DNA from: Dasypus novemcinctus
Taxonomy: Eukaryota; Chordata; Mammalia; Cingulata; Dasypodidae
Length of the DNA stretch: 64,000 nt
Assembly: GCF_030445035.2 (NCBI RefSeq)
Contig: NC_080698.1
Coordinates: 7,364,038 to 7,428,037, forward strand
Reading direction: 5' to 3'
Shown: positions 27,718 through 42,900 of the stretch, one piece after another
Layout of the letters: the number at the start of each line of letters is the position of its first letter
Numbering within the stretch: position 1 is the stretch's first letter
Translations under genes and position numbers: made by a program
Notes under the pieces: generated by a model
Told to the model about the DNA's origin: nothing
Database searches by the model: none
The model's input: the letters and a program-made list of their open reading frames with translations, nothing else

Positions 27718-27969
27718 TCACAGGAGCCACGGGGAAGCCCAGGAGACCAGCGGGAGGCAGCAGGGCAGGAAGGCGGCCAGGAGGGCGGCGCCCGCGCTGC
27801 CGAGGACTCTCTTCTCGGAGACCTGCCCCCGGATCCACTGGGAGAAGTGGGCGGTGCTGGTGTAGACGCCCGGGAACCGGCGCTGCCGGCAGCTGAAGCT
27901 CCAGCTCACCACCCCCACCTGGATCCAGGTCCGGTTCACCTGGCAGACGAGGGGGCTGCCCGATTCACC
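27718..27969 (-). CDS. PRSS46: PRSS46 exon 5 (Ser exon and tail)
   Basis: Acceptor cctccgcag. Encodes [39 protein letters not shown] and the hydrophobic C-terminus, then TGA at 27720-27718. The link to the exons 16 kb away rests on phase 0, strand and sequence family. Confidence 0.85.
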   Translation of the reverse strand, partial: GESGSPLVCQVNRTWIQVGVVSWSFSCRQRRFPGVYTSTAHFSQWIRGQVSEKRVLGSAGAALLAAFLPCCLPLVSWASPWLL

Positions 27970-30900
27970 CTGCGGAGGGGAGAGGGAGGCGTGAGGGAGG
28001 CGCCGGGCGGCGCCCCTGGCCGCCCGCGTCCTGGGCTGGGCCAGCCTGGGCTGCCCCCCGACGACGACGACGACGCGGCACGCTCGAGCTCTGCGCCGGC
28101 CAGCTCAGGGCCGTGCTGGTGTCTCTCTACGCTCCAGCTCCCTCTGCCCGTAAGGCCCCCGTCCTCTCGCCTGACCCTCCCCTCCAGTCCCCGTGGGCCT
28201 CCAAGGAGTGGCTGTCGCCTCCGCTGTCCTGCAGTCCTGCCTGCGGAGCCAGCTCTCTGAAAGGCAAGCCGGCCTCCCCGGCCTCCGTGAGAAGGCGGAC
28301 GCCGGTGTCAGCACGATGTTCACAGGACAGGCATCGGGTGATAGTTATTTTTGATGATGGTGGGTTTCTTATGGTTTTTTAAAAGCTTTCTTTACACTCT
28401 TCTGTATTGTTGAAAAGTTTTCCAAATCAGGAAAGCACCTCATTATATGTTTTTTAAAGTAATGCAAACCAGGCTTTAATCTAATGAAGAGTGCATAAGA
28501 CCTTTTAGGAAAATAATAATAAAACTGTACCTAAGGGAAGCGGACTTGGCCCAGTGGTTAGGGCGTCTGCCTACCACATGGGAGGTCCAAGGTTCAAACC
28601 CCGGGCCTCCTTGACCCGTGTGGAGCTGGCCCGTGCGCGGTGCTGATGCGCACAAGGAGTGCCCTGCCACGCAGGGGTGTCCCCCGCGTAGGGGAGCCCC
28701 ACGCACAAAGACAGTGACCCATAAGGAGAGCCGCCCCATGTGAAAAAAGCACAGCCTGCCCAGGAGTGGCGCTGCACACACGAAGAGCTGACACAGCAAG
28801 ATGATGCAACAAAACAAGACACAGGTTCCCCATGCCACTGACAAGAATACAGGCAGTCACAGAAGAACACACAGCAAATGGACACAGAGAGAGACAACTG
28901 GGGTGGGGGGAAGGGGAGAGAAATAAATAAAAAAATACGTCTGAAAACAAAACAAAACAAAAACTGTACCTAAGAACATAAAAGAAGACCTACCTTAATG
29001 GACAGGTATAAATTGTTTGCAGATAAGACAATTTATAATAAAACAATGTATGAGTATTAATTCTCAGCATTTGGCTTCCTGCAGTATGGCAGACTAGATA
29101 GCCTGACGAGCTTTCTTGCTGAGGAGAACTAAAAATGACATCACTTTAAATGCATGGGACAGTTGGTAAAGAAAAAAATCCTCAGAGTGCAAAACCTGAG
29201 TGAGGGTTGGAAGCCCGAGAGGTCAGCAGAGCCCAGGCCACTTGTGAAACCTAGTGAAATGGAGCTCCAGTTTCCACGGCCCTGCACCTGGGTGCAGGAG
29301 TCGAAAGGCAAAACCTGAGGCCTGCCCGAAAGGAGAGCCTGACAGGACACCTGCTGCCAAAGCTACACCGCCTAGGCAGGACCACACCTGCAGGTGAAGA
29401 CGAGCTGCCAGCACAGGCCCTCCTGTGAGCCGAGGGCTTGAGTCCGAAACCTCAGCCAGGAACGGCATTGGAGTGGTCTTGTTTGGTTGTGTCCTCCACC
29501 CGGCAGAAGCAAGCACAGGTTCTCTCCGGAGAAGGCCGCCTTCTACCCAGGCCTCAGGCTACTCCTGCAGATGACACTCTTCGTTTTTTCTTAAGTTTTA
29601 TTGGGGTATAATTCACATACAATAAACCGTACGTGTTTACAGTGGACAATTTGATGAATTTTGACACACACATATATACACTCATGAAGCTATCACTACC
29701 GTCAAGATAGTTTTGAACCTCATTTCACGTTTATACTTTTTGTTCTTTTTCTCAAAGAAGGCCTGCCAGTTGTTAGAAGCTTCAAGCCCCACTAAAAGCT
29801 GGATCTGACCTGTACAGAGAGGCTCAAATAAAACCAGGATAAGAAAGCACTTTGAAAATTATGTAGGGGGAAGCAGCTGTGGCTCAAGCAGTTGGGCTCC
29901 AGCCTACTACATGGGAGGTCCTGGGTTCGATTCCTGGTGCCTCCTAAAGAAGACGAGCAAGACAGCAAGCTGATGCAACAAGATGACAATGCAACAAGGA
30001 CATACAATGAGAGACACAACGAAGAGGAAGTAGAGGTAGCTCAAGTGATGGGTGCCTCTTTCCCACATGGGAGGTCCCAGGTTCAGTTCCTGGTGCCTCC
30101 CCCCCGCCCAAAAAGAGAGAGGAGCAGACAGTGACCACAAAAACAGCAAGGGGGGTGGGAGTAAATAAAATAAATTAAAAAAAATTTTATAGGACTCCTG
30201 CAGTTCCACCCCTAGGTATGTACCCCAAAGAATTGAGAAGAGGTATTCTAACTTTGAAACCTCAATCACGGGCACACAAATGTTCCCAGCAGCCCCATCC
30301 ACAAAAGCCAAAAGGTGGAAAGAGCCTGAAAGTCCATTGGCAGATGAATGGATACACACAATGCGGTATATCCATACAGTGGAATAGTATTCAGCCATCA
30401 AAAGGACTGTTCTTGAATAATGTCTCCTTCAGATTACATTCTAAAGAACACATCTTCACTCTCAAAACATCACATAACACACGAGAAAGTTTGAGGTATC
30501 ACAAGCAAAAGCAAGCCAACAGGAAAAAAAAATAAGTGTAGAATTAGGAGCCTTCAAGCTTTGAGATTCTGGAATGATTACATGGAAGTTTCAAAGTTTC
30601 CAGGAATGTACTATTTCTTATGCTTGGTGGTGGGTACATGGGTGTTGGTTGGTTGTATTGTACTTTATTCTCCGTATATATTTTTGAAAAAATTTATTGT
30701 GGTAACATATACAAACAAAAAATTTCTCATTTTTACCACTTTCAAATGTACACGTCGGTGGTATCAGGTACATTCACACTAGTGTACTTCTATCAGCACC
30801 ATCCATCACCAAAACTTTTCCATCACCCTAAAGAGAAACTCTACCCACTGAACAACAGTACTCCATCACTCACCTGCCAGCCCCTGGTAAGTATACCCAT

Positions 30901-33900
30901 CTGTCGCCATGAACTTGCATAATCTAGGTAGTTCATATCAGTGGAATCATATGATATTTGTCCTTTTGTGTCTGACATGTCCCTCAACATGATGTCCTCA
31001 AGTTTCATTCATGTTGTCACATGTACCAAAATCCATGCATATTTGATAAACATTTTCTTGTATCTATTCAATAGATAATAGAAACAATAAAAAATTATAA
31101 CAATGTCAATTCTCCTTAAAATTAATTCCTAAAATTCAAGCACTTCCAGTTAAATTGCCAGCATGATTTTTTGTGTGTGGCATTTGACAAGCTAGTTCTA
31201 AAACAGATATATTCTAGATTATGGTCCATGAATAGTATGACAATTTTCAAAAAGAACAGCAAATAATTGGAGGGTTGGGTGAGGGGCAGATCTGACCTAT
31301 GAGATAGAAGTAATTCGAAGCTCTAGTTATAGAAAGAGCAAGGTCCTGGCACAGAAAGAGAAAAGTGGACAAACGGGGCAATAGCGAGTCCAGCACCTGA
31401 CCCCGGGGCCTCGGGCACGCGAAGCCAGCGTCGGGTGTGTGAGAAAGGACCACTGCAGCCGACGGCGGGGAAATGGGCTCACCAGTTGGAGAGAAATGAA
31501 GGCGGGTCCTACCATGACAAAACACCAGGGGCATTAAAACCCTAAATGTGGAAAGTAAAAAGACAAAGGTAATTAAAAACATGTAAGACCTGGAATGAGG
31601 CACCTTCAAAAAAAAATAAGACTCAAAATCCACAACCCTCAGCAGGGAAAATACATTCGTTTCATGACCTCAAATCTCAGGGAAGATGGGTGATGGATTA
31701 AGACAGGGTATTTGCTTTGTCTAAAACCAAGTAAAGGTCACTCGTTAGCATTTCTAAGGGACTCCTGAAAGTTAGCAAGGAGAGGACTTGACGTCCAGGC
31801 CCTTCGCGGTGCACGGCTCCCCAGCCCTCCTGGGAGATCGCCACGAGAGGAGGGAGCACACGGGATGGGAGGTGAGGCTCAGATCGCATCATTTTGAAAA
31901 GGGGACTTTTAATAGGACAGAAATTTTAATAACTGAAAGTGACTGAAAATTATGGGCCACTTAAACTGATGTTGGGTGGGAGGAAGATGCACACGGGCAT
32001 TTGGGGGCAACAACTTAAAGAACAAAGCCATTTCACATGGATGCCCTAACAAATTGGGACGCCTCACCCACAAGTACAGGAGGTAGTTGGTGCCAGATCC
32101 TTTATGTACGTTAAAACACACGTGCAGCAACACAACACATCTTCAAGGATATAGACCTCTGTGAGTGAGTACACAGATTCAGGAGATTTGAGGAGGTGCA
32201 CTTTAGGTGGAGAGGAAATGGAAGATGCAGGGGGCAATCAAGCCAGCGGTGCCGATGAGAGCACCATTTCCCAAGATACGTGGTTGGCTGGACTCTGGGA
32301 GCCTAAAGGAAGGGAAGGCGCAAAGAAAGACTACAAAAGAGAAAGAGACGTCCATTGTATTTGGTCATTCTCTTACCACACTGAAATAGCAAAATGTGAA
32401 CCACCTTTTCAATGGAACAAAAGTTTAAAACGTAATTAAAACCTACAATTAGAATGTAAAAAGCTAAGAGCCCCACATATTGCAAAGCCCGTGTGATGTG
32501 GCCTGAAGGGCATGCAGAAAAGTCCTGGTCTTTTAATACCAACCAAGAAGGAATGAAAATAAAGCATTCGGGCTCGTTAATTATTTATCACTGCACTTTC
32601 AGCTCAAGGCAGTTTAAAAGGAATTAATATAAAAGGCAAAAGAGGATATTCATGCATTAGAAAGCAGGAAAGCCATCTACTTGAGAAATGAAATCAACAG
32701 CTTGCTCTTTAACAAACAACAAAAAATAGACATGTGCCTTGTTAAGACTTCCCAAGAAAAACAAAGAGAGAAGTAAATTTCAAGTATCTCATGGTTTGAA
32801 GGGAAAAGGGATTAGAACCACATACAGGGAAAATATACTTTCTCAGAATCTGGAGACCGTTCTCAACTTCCTGTTTATGAATCTACATTCTGGATGAAAT
32901 GAATGCTTTCTAAGAAAATACACAGCATTGAACCTAATTTAAAGAGGGATAGAAAGGGACAGGTGACCCAAGATGGCAGCATAAGATGCTCAGACAAGTT
33001 CCCCCCCAGAATCTTTGAACAACCAGCAAAAACTGGCTGAGCCATATTCCTCAAGTCCCCAGAAAACAGTTAAAGGGCCGCAGGGCCTGGGTAAGTGCCC
33101 AATCAAGAAAACGGATGTGGCTCAATGGATAGAGCATCCTCCTACCACATGGGAGGTCCAGGGTTCAAACCCAGAGCCTCCTGACCCGTGTGGAGCTGGC
33201 CCGCACAGCAGTGCTGATGTGCAAGGAGTGCCATGCCATGCAGGGGAGTGTCCCCCATGTAGGGGAGTCCCATGCGCAAGGAGTGTGCCCCGTAAGGAGA
33301 GCCACCCTACTCAAGAAAAGCGCAGCCTGGATGATACAACAAAAGGAGGCACAGATTCCTGGTGCCGCTGACAAGAATACAAGCGGACACAGAAGAACAC
33401 ACAGCAAATGGACACAGAGAGCAGACAACTGGTGGGGGGGAGGTATGGAATAAAAAATAAAATAAAAAAGAAAAGGCAGCTTCAACAACTGTAGGAGTGC
33501 CTGGGGCCGCTGCCCATCCCTCCCCAGCCCTGGTCCAGAGAGGACACAGCAGCCCTTCCAGAGGTCGGTTGGTGCCAGTCTCGGCACCGTGGAGGACTGA
33601 GCCAGGAAACTCACTGGGCGCCCGCCCAGAGCTTGCCCTGCAGGTGGAAGCAGTTTGCAGACACCTAAAGCGGTGTAAGGAACAGTGAAGTCCAAGCAGC
33701 CTGGAGTAAATATTACCAGCCCAAAGTCAAGTCAAACAATGGAGCACCCAGGGGGAAATGTCTCCTTGCTAGGAGTTGAAAACCACAGGGACTGAAATGA
33801 AAAATTCCCTGAGGGTTTCATCAGCAGGTTGGAGCTAAGAATGAGTGAAGTCTGAGGACAAGATGATTGAAAGGATTCAGAAGGTGGAGCAGGAAGAAAA

Positions 33901-36900
33901 AAATGAAAAAATGTGAACAGCGCCCGAGAGACCTGTGGGACACTGTCAATTGTACCGATATACGCATATGGGAGTCCAGAAGCAGAAATAAAAGGCATCC
34001 AGATTGGGAAGGAAGAAGTAAAACGTTCCCTATTTGCTGATGGCATGAGCCTATATATAGGAAATCCTGAAAAAGCCACAAAAAGGCTAATAAATGAATT
34101 CAGTAAAGTGATGGGGTACGATATCAAATGCAAAAATCAGTCATGATTCTATACACTAGTAATAAACTATCTGAAGAGGAAATTCAGGAAAAAATTCCAT
34201 TTACAATAACAACTAAAAGAACTAACTATCTAGGAATAAACTTAATGAACAATGTAGACGACTTATACAGGGACAACTACAAAACATTGCTAAAAGAAAT
34301 CAAAGAAGACTCAAGTAAATGGAAGGACATTCTGTGTTCAGGGATTGGAAGACTAAATATTGTTAAAATGTCATTTCTATCCAAAGCAATATATACAATC
34401 CCAGTCAATTCTTTGCAGAAATGGAAAAGCCAATCATCAAATTTATACAGAAGGGGAAAGTGCCCCAAATAGCCAAAACCACTTTGAAAAAGATTGAAGT
34501 TGGAGGACTTGGCATTTCTCAATTTTAAAACTTATTACCAAGCCACATTAATCAAAACAGCACATACAACAAAGGTTTAATTTCCAAGATATATAAAGAA
34601 ATCCTACAATTCAACAACAAAAAGACAAATAACCCAATTAAAAAATGGGCAAAAGACTTGATTAGCTATTTCTCCAAAAAAAAGTATATAAAAGACCAGT
34701 AAGTACATGAAAAGATGCTCAACATCATTAGCTATTAGGGAATGGCAAATCAAAAACCACAACGAGATACCACTTCACACCCACTAGAATTGCTACTATT
34801 TAAAATAAAACAATGTAAAATAAATGTTGGAGAGGAAGTGGAGAAATAGGAATGCTCATACACTTTTGAGGGAATGTAAAATGTAAAATGGGGAGAACAG
34901 TTTGGCAGTTTCTCAGAAAGTTAAATATAAAATTACCGTAGGACCCAGCAATCCCACTTCTAGGTATATACCCAAAAGATCTGAAAACAGACTCAAACAG
35001 ATATTTGTACACCAATGGTTGTGGCAGCATTATTCATAATAGACGAAAGAAGGAATCACCCCAGGTGTCCATCACCCGGTAAATGGATAAACAGCAGGTG
35101 GTATATCCACACAGTGGAGTATTATTTAGCTGTAAAAAGGAGCGAAGTTCTGCATGAACCTCAAATAAACCAGACAAAAAGAGACAAATATTGTATGATC
35201 CCACTAATATGAAATAATTGGAGTAAGGATATTGACTGAGTCCGAAACTGGAATACAGGTTCGTAGGCACCAGGGTAGGGGTAGGGAATGGAAAGTTAAT
35301 GCTTAATGGGTACAGAATTTCTGTTTGAGTGATGGAAACGTTTTGGTAATTCATGGTTCTGACAGTAGAACAACCTGTGAATGTAATTAACACCACTGAA
35401 TTATATATTTGAATGTGATTACAAGGGGGAAGTTTTTAGGTTGTATATATGTTAGTAGAATAAAAATAAAAAATAAAAAACTCATAGGATTGTACAACAC
35501 ATACAGTGGACCCTAAGGTCAACCATGGACTATAGTTCACAGTACAGTTATAATATTCCTGCATCAGTTGCAACAGAAGTACCACACTAATGCAGTGTTA
35601 ATAAAGGGAGCAGAATATGGGGCTTCTGTACTTTCTGGATGATTTTTCTATAAACCTTCAACTTCTCCAATGAAAATAAATAAAAATAAAAAAATTAATA
35701 TACACTACAATTTCATTAAATTTGAAAAAAACGTGATAGAAAGCCTGACAGGTCCAATCATCGTGAGATAAAAGAATTGTAAAATATTTCCCAAAAGCAG
35801 CCCCTCAAAGGAAAACAGACTTATGGTTTTATAGGCAACTTCTAGCCAACATTCAAGGAGTAGAAAATTTGTGTTCTATTTATGTTCAGACTAATCTTTT
35901 TCAAGGTAGCATCATCTTGATACCATAACTTGACAAAGAGACGCTTCCGCTCCACACCTTCTCCTGGAGCCGAGGACAGACAACGACGAGAGCTGCCTGG
36001 CCTGAGCTGGGGTGACCGCTCCCCAAGGCCAGACCCTCCCCCGACCTGCCCTTACGTTGGCCCCCACCTGGCGAGGGCCCAGCGCGTGGAGTCTGCAGGA
36101 TGAAGAAACATGTTCTACAATAGATGCATGGAAAATCGGAACCCAGGAGATTCATGAAACAAAGCTCCACAGGAGGTCATCTGTTCACAGAACCGACTGC
36201 ACACCAAGAGTTAGAGTGCAGAGTCAGCTTGATAGAAGCAGAGAAGGCACTTTATAGGAGAGTGCATTCGTTCCTGAAAGCAAACGCCCGCCGTCAGATA
36301 GAAAGGAATGGCTCTCCTCCACGGAGTAGATGTGCGTTAGCAGCAGGCCTCCTGGTGAAATGTGGGAAGCACTTCCAGAAAGTCTGCAGCAAGAAAAAGC
36401 ACACCTATGATTCAAGGCTGTGCTGGAGAGAGGAATCCAAAAAGGATGAAAAAGAGGTAAAAATCATTGAACGGAAAGGGGCGAAATCATTGCTAATAGC
36501 AGTTCATGTGAGTGCAGTCCTGGAAAGCCCAAAGGAGGCAACCAGAATCTCTCAGAAATAAGGAAAGAGTTCAGTAGGCTGAACTTCCCGATGCTTTCAA
36601 CAGGAGGATGAGTCTGGGGGAGGGAGAGTAAGAAGGTGAAAACGAAGTTTGTGCTCCCGCGGAGGAGAAGGCTGCAGACTGTGTGGAACTCTAGGTGTTA
36701 ATTCAAGTGTAAATGTGTGTGTGCAAAATATAAGGTGAGCAGGAGCAGAATGAAATGGGGACATCAAACCTCGATACCAATAAAAGGGAAACGTGGCAGG
36801 AAAAATAAAAAACAAAAAAGCAAGGTTGGGGGACAAAAACATTACTCTCGGTAAATGGTTTGAAGGACAGAGTCTCAGATGTGTTGGAAAAAAATAGCAC

Positions 36901-39900
36901 CCAGTTTTATGATGTTTGCAAGAGACACACTTAAGAACTAAATGACACAGTGTCTCCTGGAACGCAGAGCTGTGTCCTGGAATGTTCTGGCCCTTGCAAT
37001 TAGGCAAGAAGAAATAAGAGGCATACACATTGAAAAGAAGGCAAATCTATCATCATTTGCCAATGATGTTTCTGGGCCTAGAAAATGGAAGAAAATCAAT
37101 TAGACCCAGGAAGGTTGCTGGTTACAAAGTGAACACACACAAAAATCAATATACAATACAAAAAGATAATACAAAGAAAGAAAATATACCATTATATATA
37201 TATAGAAAATATATAACACCTAGGAATAAACATAAGAAGCTACATGGGGGAACTATATGGCAAAAAGAACAAACGCCTTCTGGGGACAAAAAGAAATAGA
37301 GCAAAATTTAAAAATGTCTATTGTCCCTAAATTAGTCGATTAATTTCCATCAAAATTCCCACATGATTTTCTTTCTGACTTTATTCTAAAGTTGTTCAAT
37401 TAGAACTAATATGCCTGAATGGTCAGATAGATTCTTTAAAAGAAAAAGGACTTGCCTTGCCACGCACACAAATTAATCATAAAGTTACAATAATTTTAAA
37501 AGAATAGTGGTGGTGTAGAAATGTGACTGCACAGGGCAGATGTAGACCAAAACAAGAAGGAATTTAGAATATAAAAAGGGGGGCATTTCTAACTTATAAA
37601 AAAATAATAACTATTCAATAAAAGACTTGTACGTAACTGGCTACCCATTGGTAGAAAAATAAAGCTGATTCTCTCTCTCAATCTTCCAGAGGAGTCAAAA
37701 CTAAAATATTTAAAGAAAAGAATTAGAAAATGTATGAGTCAGTAATTTTAGATTAAGTGGGAAAAGTATTTCTCAGTGTAGCACAAAAACTAAATCATTA
37801 AGGAAAATAATGCTAAGTGTGAGCACAAAGTTTTAAGTGGCTGCATAGGGAAAGAATCCACACGTACATAAAAAGGGTAAATGATGGACAAATGGAGTAA
37901 AATATTATAAAACGTTTTACAACTTTTTAAACGTTTTACAACTTTTTAAAACTTCTCATACTTGAAGTTTCTTGGTAACTTTCTATTTTGAAATAAACTC
38001 AGACTTACCAAAAAATTGTAAAAATAGTATACTCTACTCAGATTGACTAGTTTTGAAGCAAATTACCTATTTGCTTTATTCTCTCTCTAAATATGTGTGT
38101 ATGTATAAATAGAAATTTTTCTGAACGACTAGATATTAATTTGGAAAAGACATGGTGCTCCTTTACCACTAATTAGTGTAGGGTTTCATACCCAGAGTTT
38201 TTGTAAGTCATAAAGTAAATATAATATTATTTTGATAAATATAAAAATAAAGAGTTTTATTTTTTTTAAAACCTGGGCAAAGGACAAGAAAAAGTATAAA
38301 TGAACTAGGACTTTTGCTCACTCTTGGTAAATAAAAAAAAATCACTACGATTATGCAAGTGTCACAGAAACATAACACTTCTGAAATCAGAATATCCATT
38401 TCCACGTAATCATCACAGTGTTAGACTTGATTTAAAGTCCAACTTCCGCCCACCACCACTGGGGGCTTTTGGCAAGGAGGAAGCCTGGGTAGGTGGAAGT
38501 GAGGGGGGTACTCCCGGTTTTGCCCTTCAGCTTCCGTTCCTCCGACTCCATCCTGCTAGCTTGGTGTCTTCTGAACATACCAAAATTAAAGGAGAATGAG
38601 TGGAGCAGGAAGTTCTACCTCACAGGCACTTGCTGCTCTCTGGGCCTGGAGGGATTTCCGGCGGACTCTCCCCCTCCAGTCATCCTGTTGCGTCTCCTGC
38701 CAGGGACCCTCTACCCTGTACAGGGGAGGAGGTGAGGCTCAGTGCAGGGTCAGCTCTGTCCAAAGCCAACCTCGCAAAATCACCTTCCCATCCACACTCT
38801 TCAATACACCCGTGGAGGGAAATGTCAGGCCCTCAACTCTCTTTGGATTCTGACACATATTGTATTTCGAAGCCTCTGTTGAAACTTCCTATTTAATATC
38901 CTGTTAAACAAGCAACTTGCAGAATCGCTCAACTTCATGAAATTCAAACAAAAATAAGATAGATGTTTTAGCCTACCCAAAGGGCCAAAGTTAAAATAAG
39001 TATAATGCCTGCTGCTGGTGATCATGTGGGAAAAGGACATTCATATACCATTGGTGTTAATATAAATGTGCCAAGTCTTTAAGGGGGTTAATTTGTTAAC
39101 GTCTATTAAAATTTAAAATGTGCATACAGCTCATTTTATCATTAGACTTCCCAAAATTTATTCTAGAGAAATACTTGAACAAATGTGCAAAGATATAAGA
39201 AAAAAAATTTTTACTCTAATAGAGTAGAAAAATATTGAAATATGCTCAAATGTCTATCAATAGGAGAATGGTTAAATGGATTATGACATAGCCATATGAG
39301 AGAACTATTACTCAGCAGTTAAGGAGAATGGAATATATTTGGAACATATGGAAATGGAAAGTTGCCCAAGATCTATATTAAGGGAAAGTTTAAAAGTTGA
39401 AGAATGAAATTATAACTGTCTTTTGTTAAAAATAAAACACACACACAAACCCAAAACATAGTTAGGATTTTATGTATACGGAAAGAAGTGCTAGGAATAC
39501 AAACTGAACTATTTAGAGTGGAAATTTCTAGGTAGTGTGATTACAGGAAACTCTCTTGTTCTAATTTTTGCATTTATGTATTTCTTTTTAGAAGAATGTG
39601 CCTTTCTTTCCAAACCATAAAATATTTTAAAATAGTGATGATGAAATTACAACAACACAAATGTAAAAGATAAACGCAAAGTTCAACTCAAATATGATTT
39701 CACAGCTTTAAATGTTTAAACACAGAACTAGAAAGAGTAAAACTTTCTGCTTAAAAAGACAGAAAAAGAAAACCAAATCAAGCCCAAGGAAGTATTAATA
39801 AAAAATAATGAAATAAACATTTAAAAAATGTAACCACATACCAGGCCACCACAAAAGTCTCAGCAAATTTCATAGAGTTGGTACCGTTGTGAACTAGTTT

Positions 39901-42900
39901 TATGACTGTTGAGTTACTGAGTTGGAACTCAATAACAAAAATCATGCATTTGGAAATGTAAAAAAACATGCTTCTAAATAAATCTTGGGTCAAAAAGAAA
40001 TTGTAATGAAGAGGATAAAATACTTAGAACTGGATGACAATCAAAATTTGTCGCAGGAAGCTAAAGCAATATTTAGAGGGACATTTATAGCTTTAAATAT
40101 TTGTTTTAGAAAAGAAGAAAGATCTAAATTATCTAGGCACCCAATTTAAGAGGTCTGAAAAAGAATAAAATAACCAAAAGAAAGAATAATAAAGATTGGG
40201 GCAGAAATAATTCACACTAAAAACATAGATATAATATTAAGGATTACAAAAACTAAAAGGTGTTTCTTCGAAGACAAGAACAAAGCAGGCATGGGAAACG
40301 GACTTTGGCCCAGTGGTTAGGGCGTCCGTCTACCATATGGGAGGTCCGCGGTTCAAACCCCGGGCCTCCTTGACCCGTGTGGAGCTGGCCATGCGCAGCG
40401 CTGATGCGCGCAAGGAGTGCCGTGCCACGCAAGGGTGTCCCCCGCGTGGGGGAGCCCCACGCGCAAGGAGTGCGCCCGTGAGGAGAGCCGCCCAGCACGA
40501 AAAGAAAGAGCAGCCTGCCCAGGAATGGCGCCGCCCACACTTCCCGTGCCGCTGACGACAACAGAAGCGGACAAAGAAACAAGACGCAGCAAATAGACAC
40601 CGAGAACAGACAACCAGGGAGGGGGAGGGGAATTAAATAAATAAATAAATCTTTAAAAAAAAAAAAAAAAAAAAAGAACAAAGCAGGCAAGTCTCTGAGA
40701 AGATAAATTAGGGAAAGAAGAAGGCACAAATAAATAGTTTTAAGGGTGATAAAAAGGAATTCAGAACTACATATAGGAGAAATTTAAAAATAAATTTTAA
40801 CTGGTGAAAAATGTATTTTATGCTAATAAATTTGAAAACTTCGATGAAATGAACCATACAAATACATCTTGCCAGGGCTGACTTGAGAAGGAAGACTTGA
40901 ATATACCTTGAGTGAATAGAACCACCATTTAAAAACTTGAATCAGGAATTAAACATCTGCCCACCTGAAAAAAACAGGCCCTTGTAGTTTTATGGGAGAA
41001 TTCTCCTAAACATTCAAGGACCAATCCCATGCTCACAGAAACTGTTTCAGAGAGTAAAAAACAGAGAATGCTCCCAAATGATTTTACACAGCTAGCACAA
41101 TCTTGGAATCAAAATCAGTCAAAGGCAGTTCAAAAAGGGAAAATCACAAACCAATTTCATTTGTGCGCAAAAATGTTAAATCCTAACTGAAAAACAAGCA
41201 AACGAAACACAGCAGTAATCTTTTTAAAACATTCGTAACCAAGTTGGGTGTTCCCAGATACTCACCCTGTTTACAGACTGAAGGAGAATCATGGCTGTAT
41301 AATCATCTCAGATGATGTGGAAAAGTATCTGATAAAATTCTATTTCAGTTTATGATTAAAAAACACACCTTCCTAATAAACCTGGAATAGAAGTGAATTT
41401 GCCTGCAGCAAATATCCCACTTAGCGGGATATTTCAATATCAGGAAGCAGAACAAGCCATCTCCTGTCCCTGCACCTCTTCAAGATTGTGCAATGAGAAA
41501 AAGGTGTTCCAAGCCTAAAATTTGATTAGAAGAAACAAAACTGTCAAATTGGCAGATGGTGCGATTGCTACAGACAATGTCAAGAGAATCAACAAAAAAT
41601 TAGAAATAAGGAGAGCTGAACAAGATTAATACATGAAGACCAGTTGTGTTCCTCCATGCCAGCAACAGTTAGAAAAATAATATTTAAAAATACCAATAAC
41701 AATAGCCACAAAAAATATTAGATACATAGGAATTAGTTTAAAAAAAAAAAAAGAACAAAATGCTTCAGAGGAAAATTTTGAAGTTTTATTGAATGATATT
41801 ATAGAAGACCTAAATGAATAAAGAGATACACTACATTTATGGATGCAAAGATTGAGTTATCATGAGGATGTCAATTCTCCCCAAATTAATCTCTATATTC
41901 AAATCAATTCCAATCAAAAGCTCAACAATAATCACTGGGGTCAGGGTGGGAGGAGAGAACTTAAACGGAATTCAAAGTTGATACTGGAAAATAAAGTGTC
42001 AAAGGAGCCAAGACATTTTTGAAGGACGATAGATGTGAGGACACAACCTGAGAGATGCCAAGATTGACCATGAGCATAATAAGTAAGACAACTCGATGCT
42101 GGTGCTACAACAGACAAACCAGTCAAGGAAACAAAATGAATAGCCTAGAAACAGGCCCCTGTTAATGTAGAGAAACCTGATTTTAAAAAGAGATGGTGAC
42201 AGTCAATGTAGGATATGGCTTTTCAAAATGAATGGCACTACTTAGTTTGGAATTGCTAGGCTATCACTGTTAGGGGAAGAACAGGTTGAACCTGTTATTC
42301 CTGTTTTTTGCATTCTTGAAGAAGTGCTTTGGAGAGTGAATGAATGTTCAGCCTGCATTAGTGGGCTAGATAAACAATGCAAACCTTGCTTAGTATAATT
42401 TTGCCATCTTAACATTCTATATTTTAAGTGCTTATCAGATTTTTAAATGACAACCCTAAATCTGTTAATATTTTGTATATGTTGTATTTAGTTTTAATAA
42501 ATGATGTAAAATTATACATATGGTAAGATAAAGACCTTTATTTTTAAAAAATGACACTGAGACAAGTAGTATTCCACATGAGAAGTAAATATAGGTCCCT
42601 ATTCTACACCAATCATAATGAATGCCATGTGGATTCAAGAGCGAAATGTGGAAACCAAAACTTCCAAACTTTTAGGAAAAAAATGTAGGAAAACGTGTTT
42701 ATGCCCTTGGGAAAAGGAGGATCTCTTTAAAATAACACAAAAAGCATAGGCCAAAAAGGAAAACATGGATAGCCTTCACTAAAATAAAATCTAAAATCGT
42801 GGTTCAGCAAAAGACTTTTAAACAAATGGAAAGTTGAATGAAAAACTGGGAGAAGATATTTGCAATGCACACTATGGACAAAGTAGTATCTAGAATGCAA

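Noticed and set aside
28535-28640. tRNA-like A and B boxes suggesting a tRNA gene (also at 33106, 40292, 54952, 63262)
   Set aside because: These are SINE heads: they carry the family body and tail, have target-site duplications and do not fold as an intact tRNA acceptor arm.
36124-36561. 145-codon open frame in the PRSS46 intron
   Set aside because: It lies in diverged L1 sequence, has no host protein likeness and no splice context.
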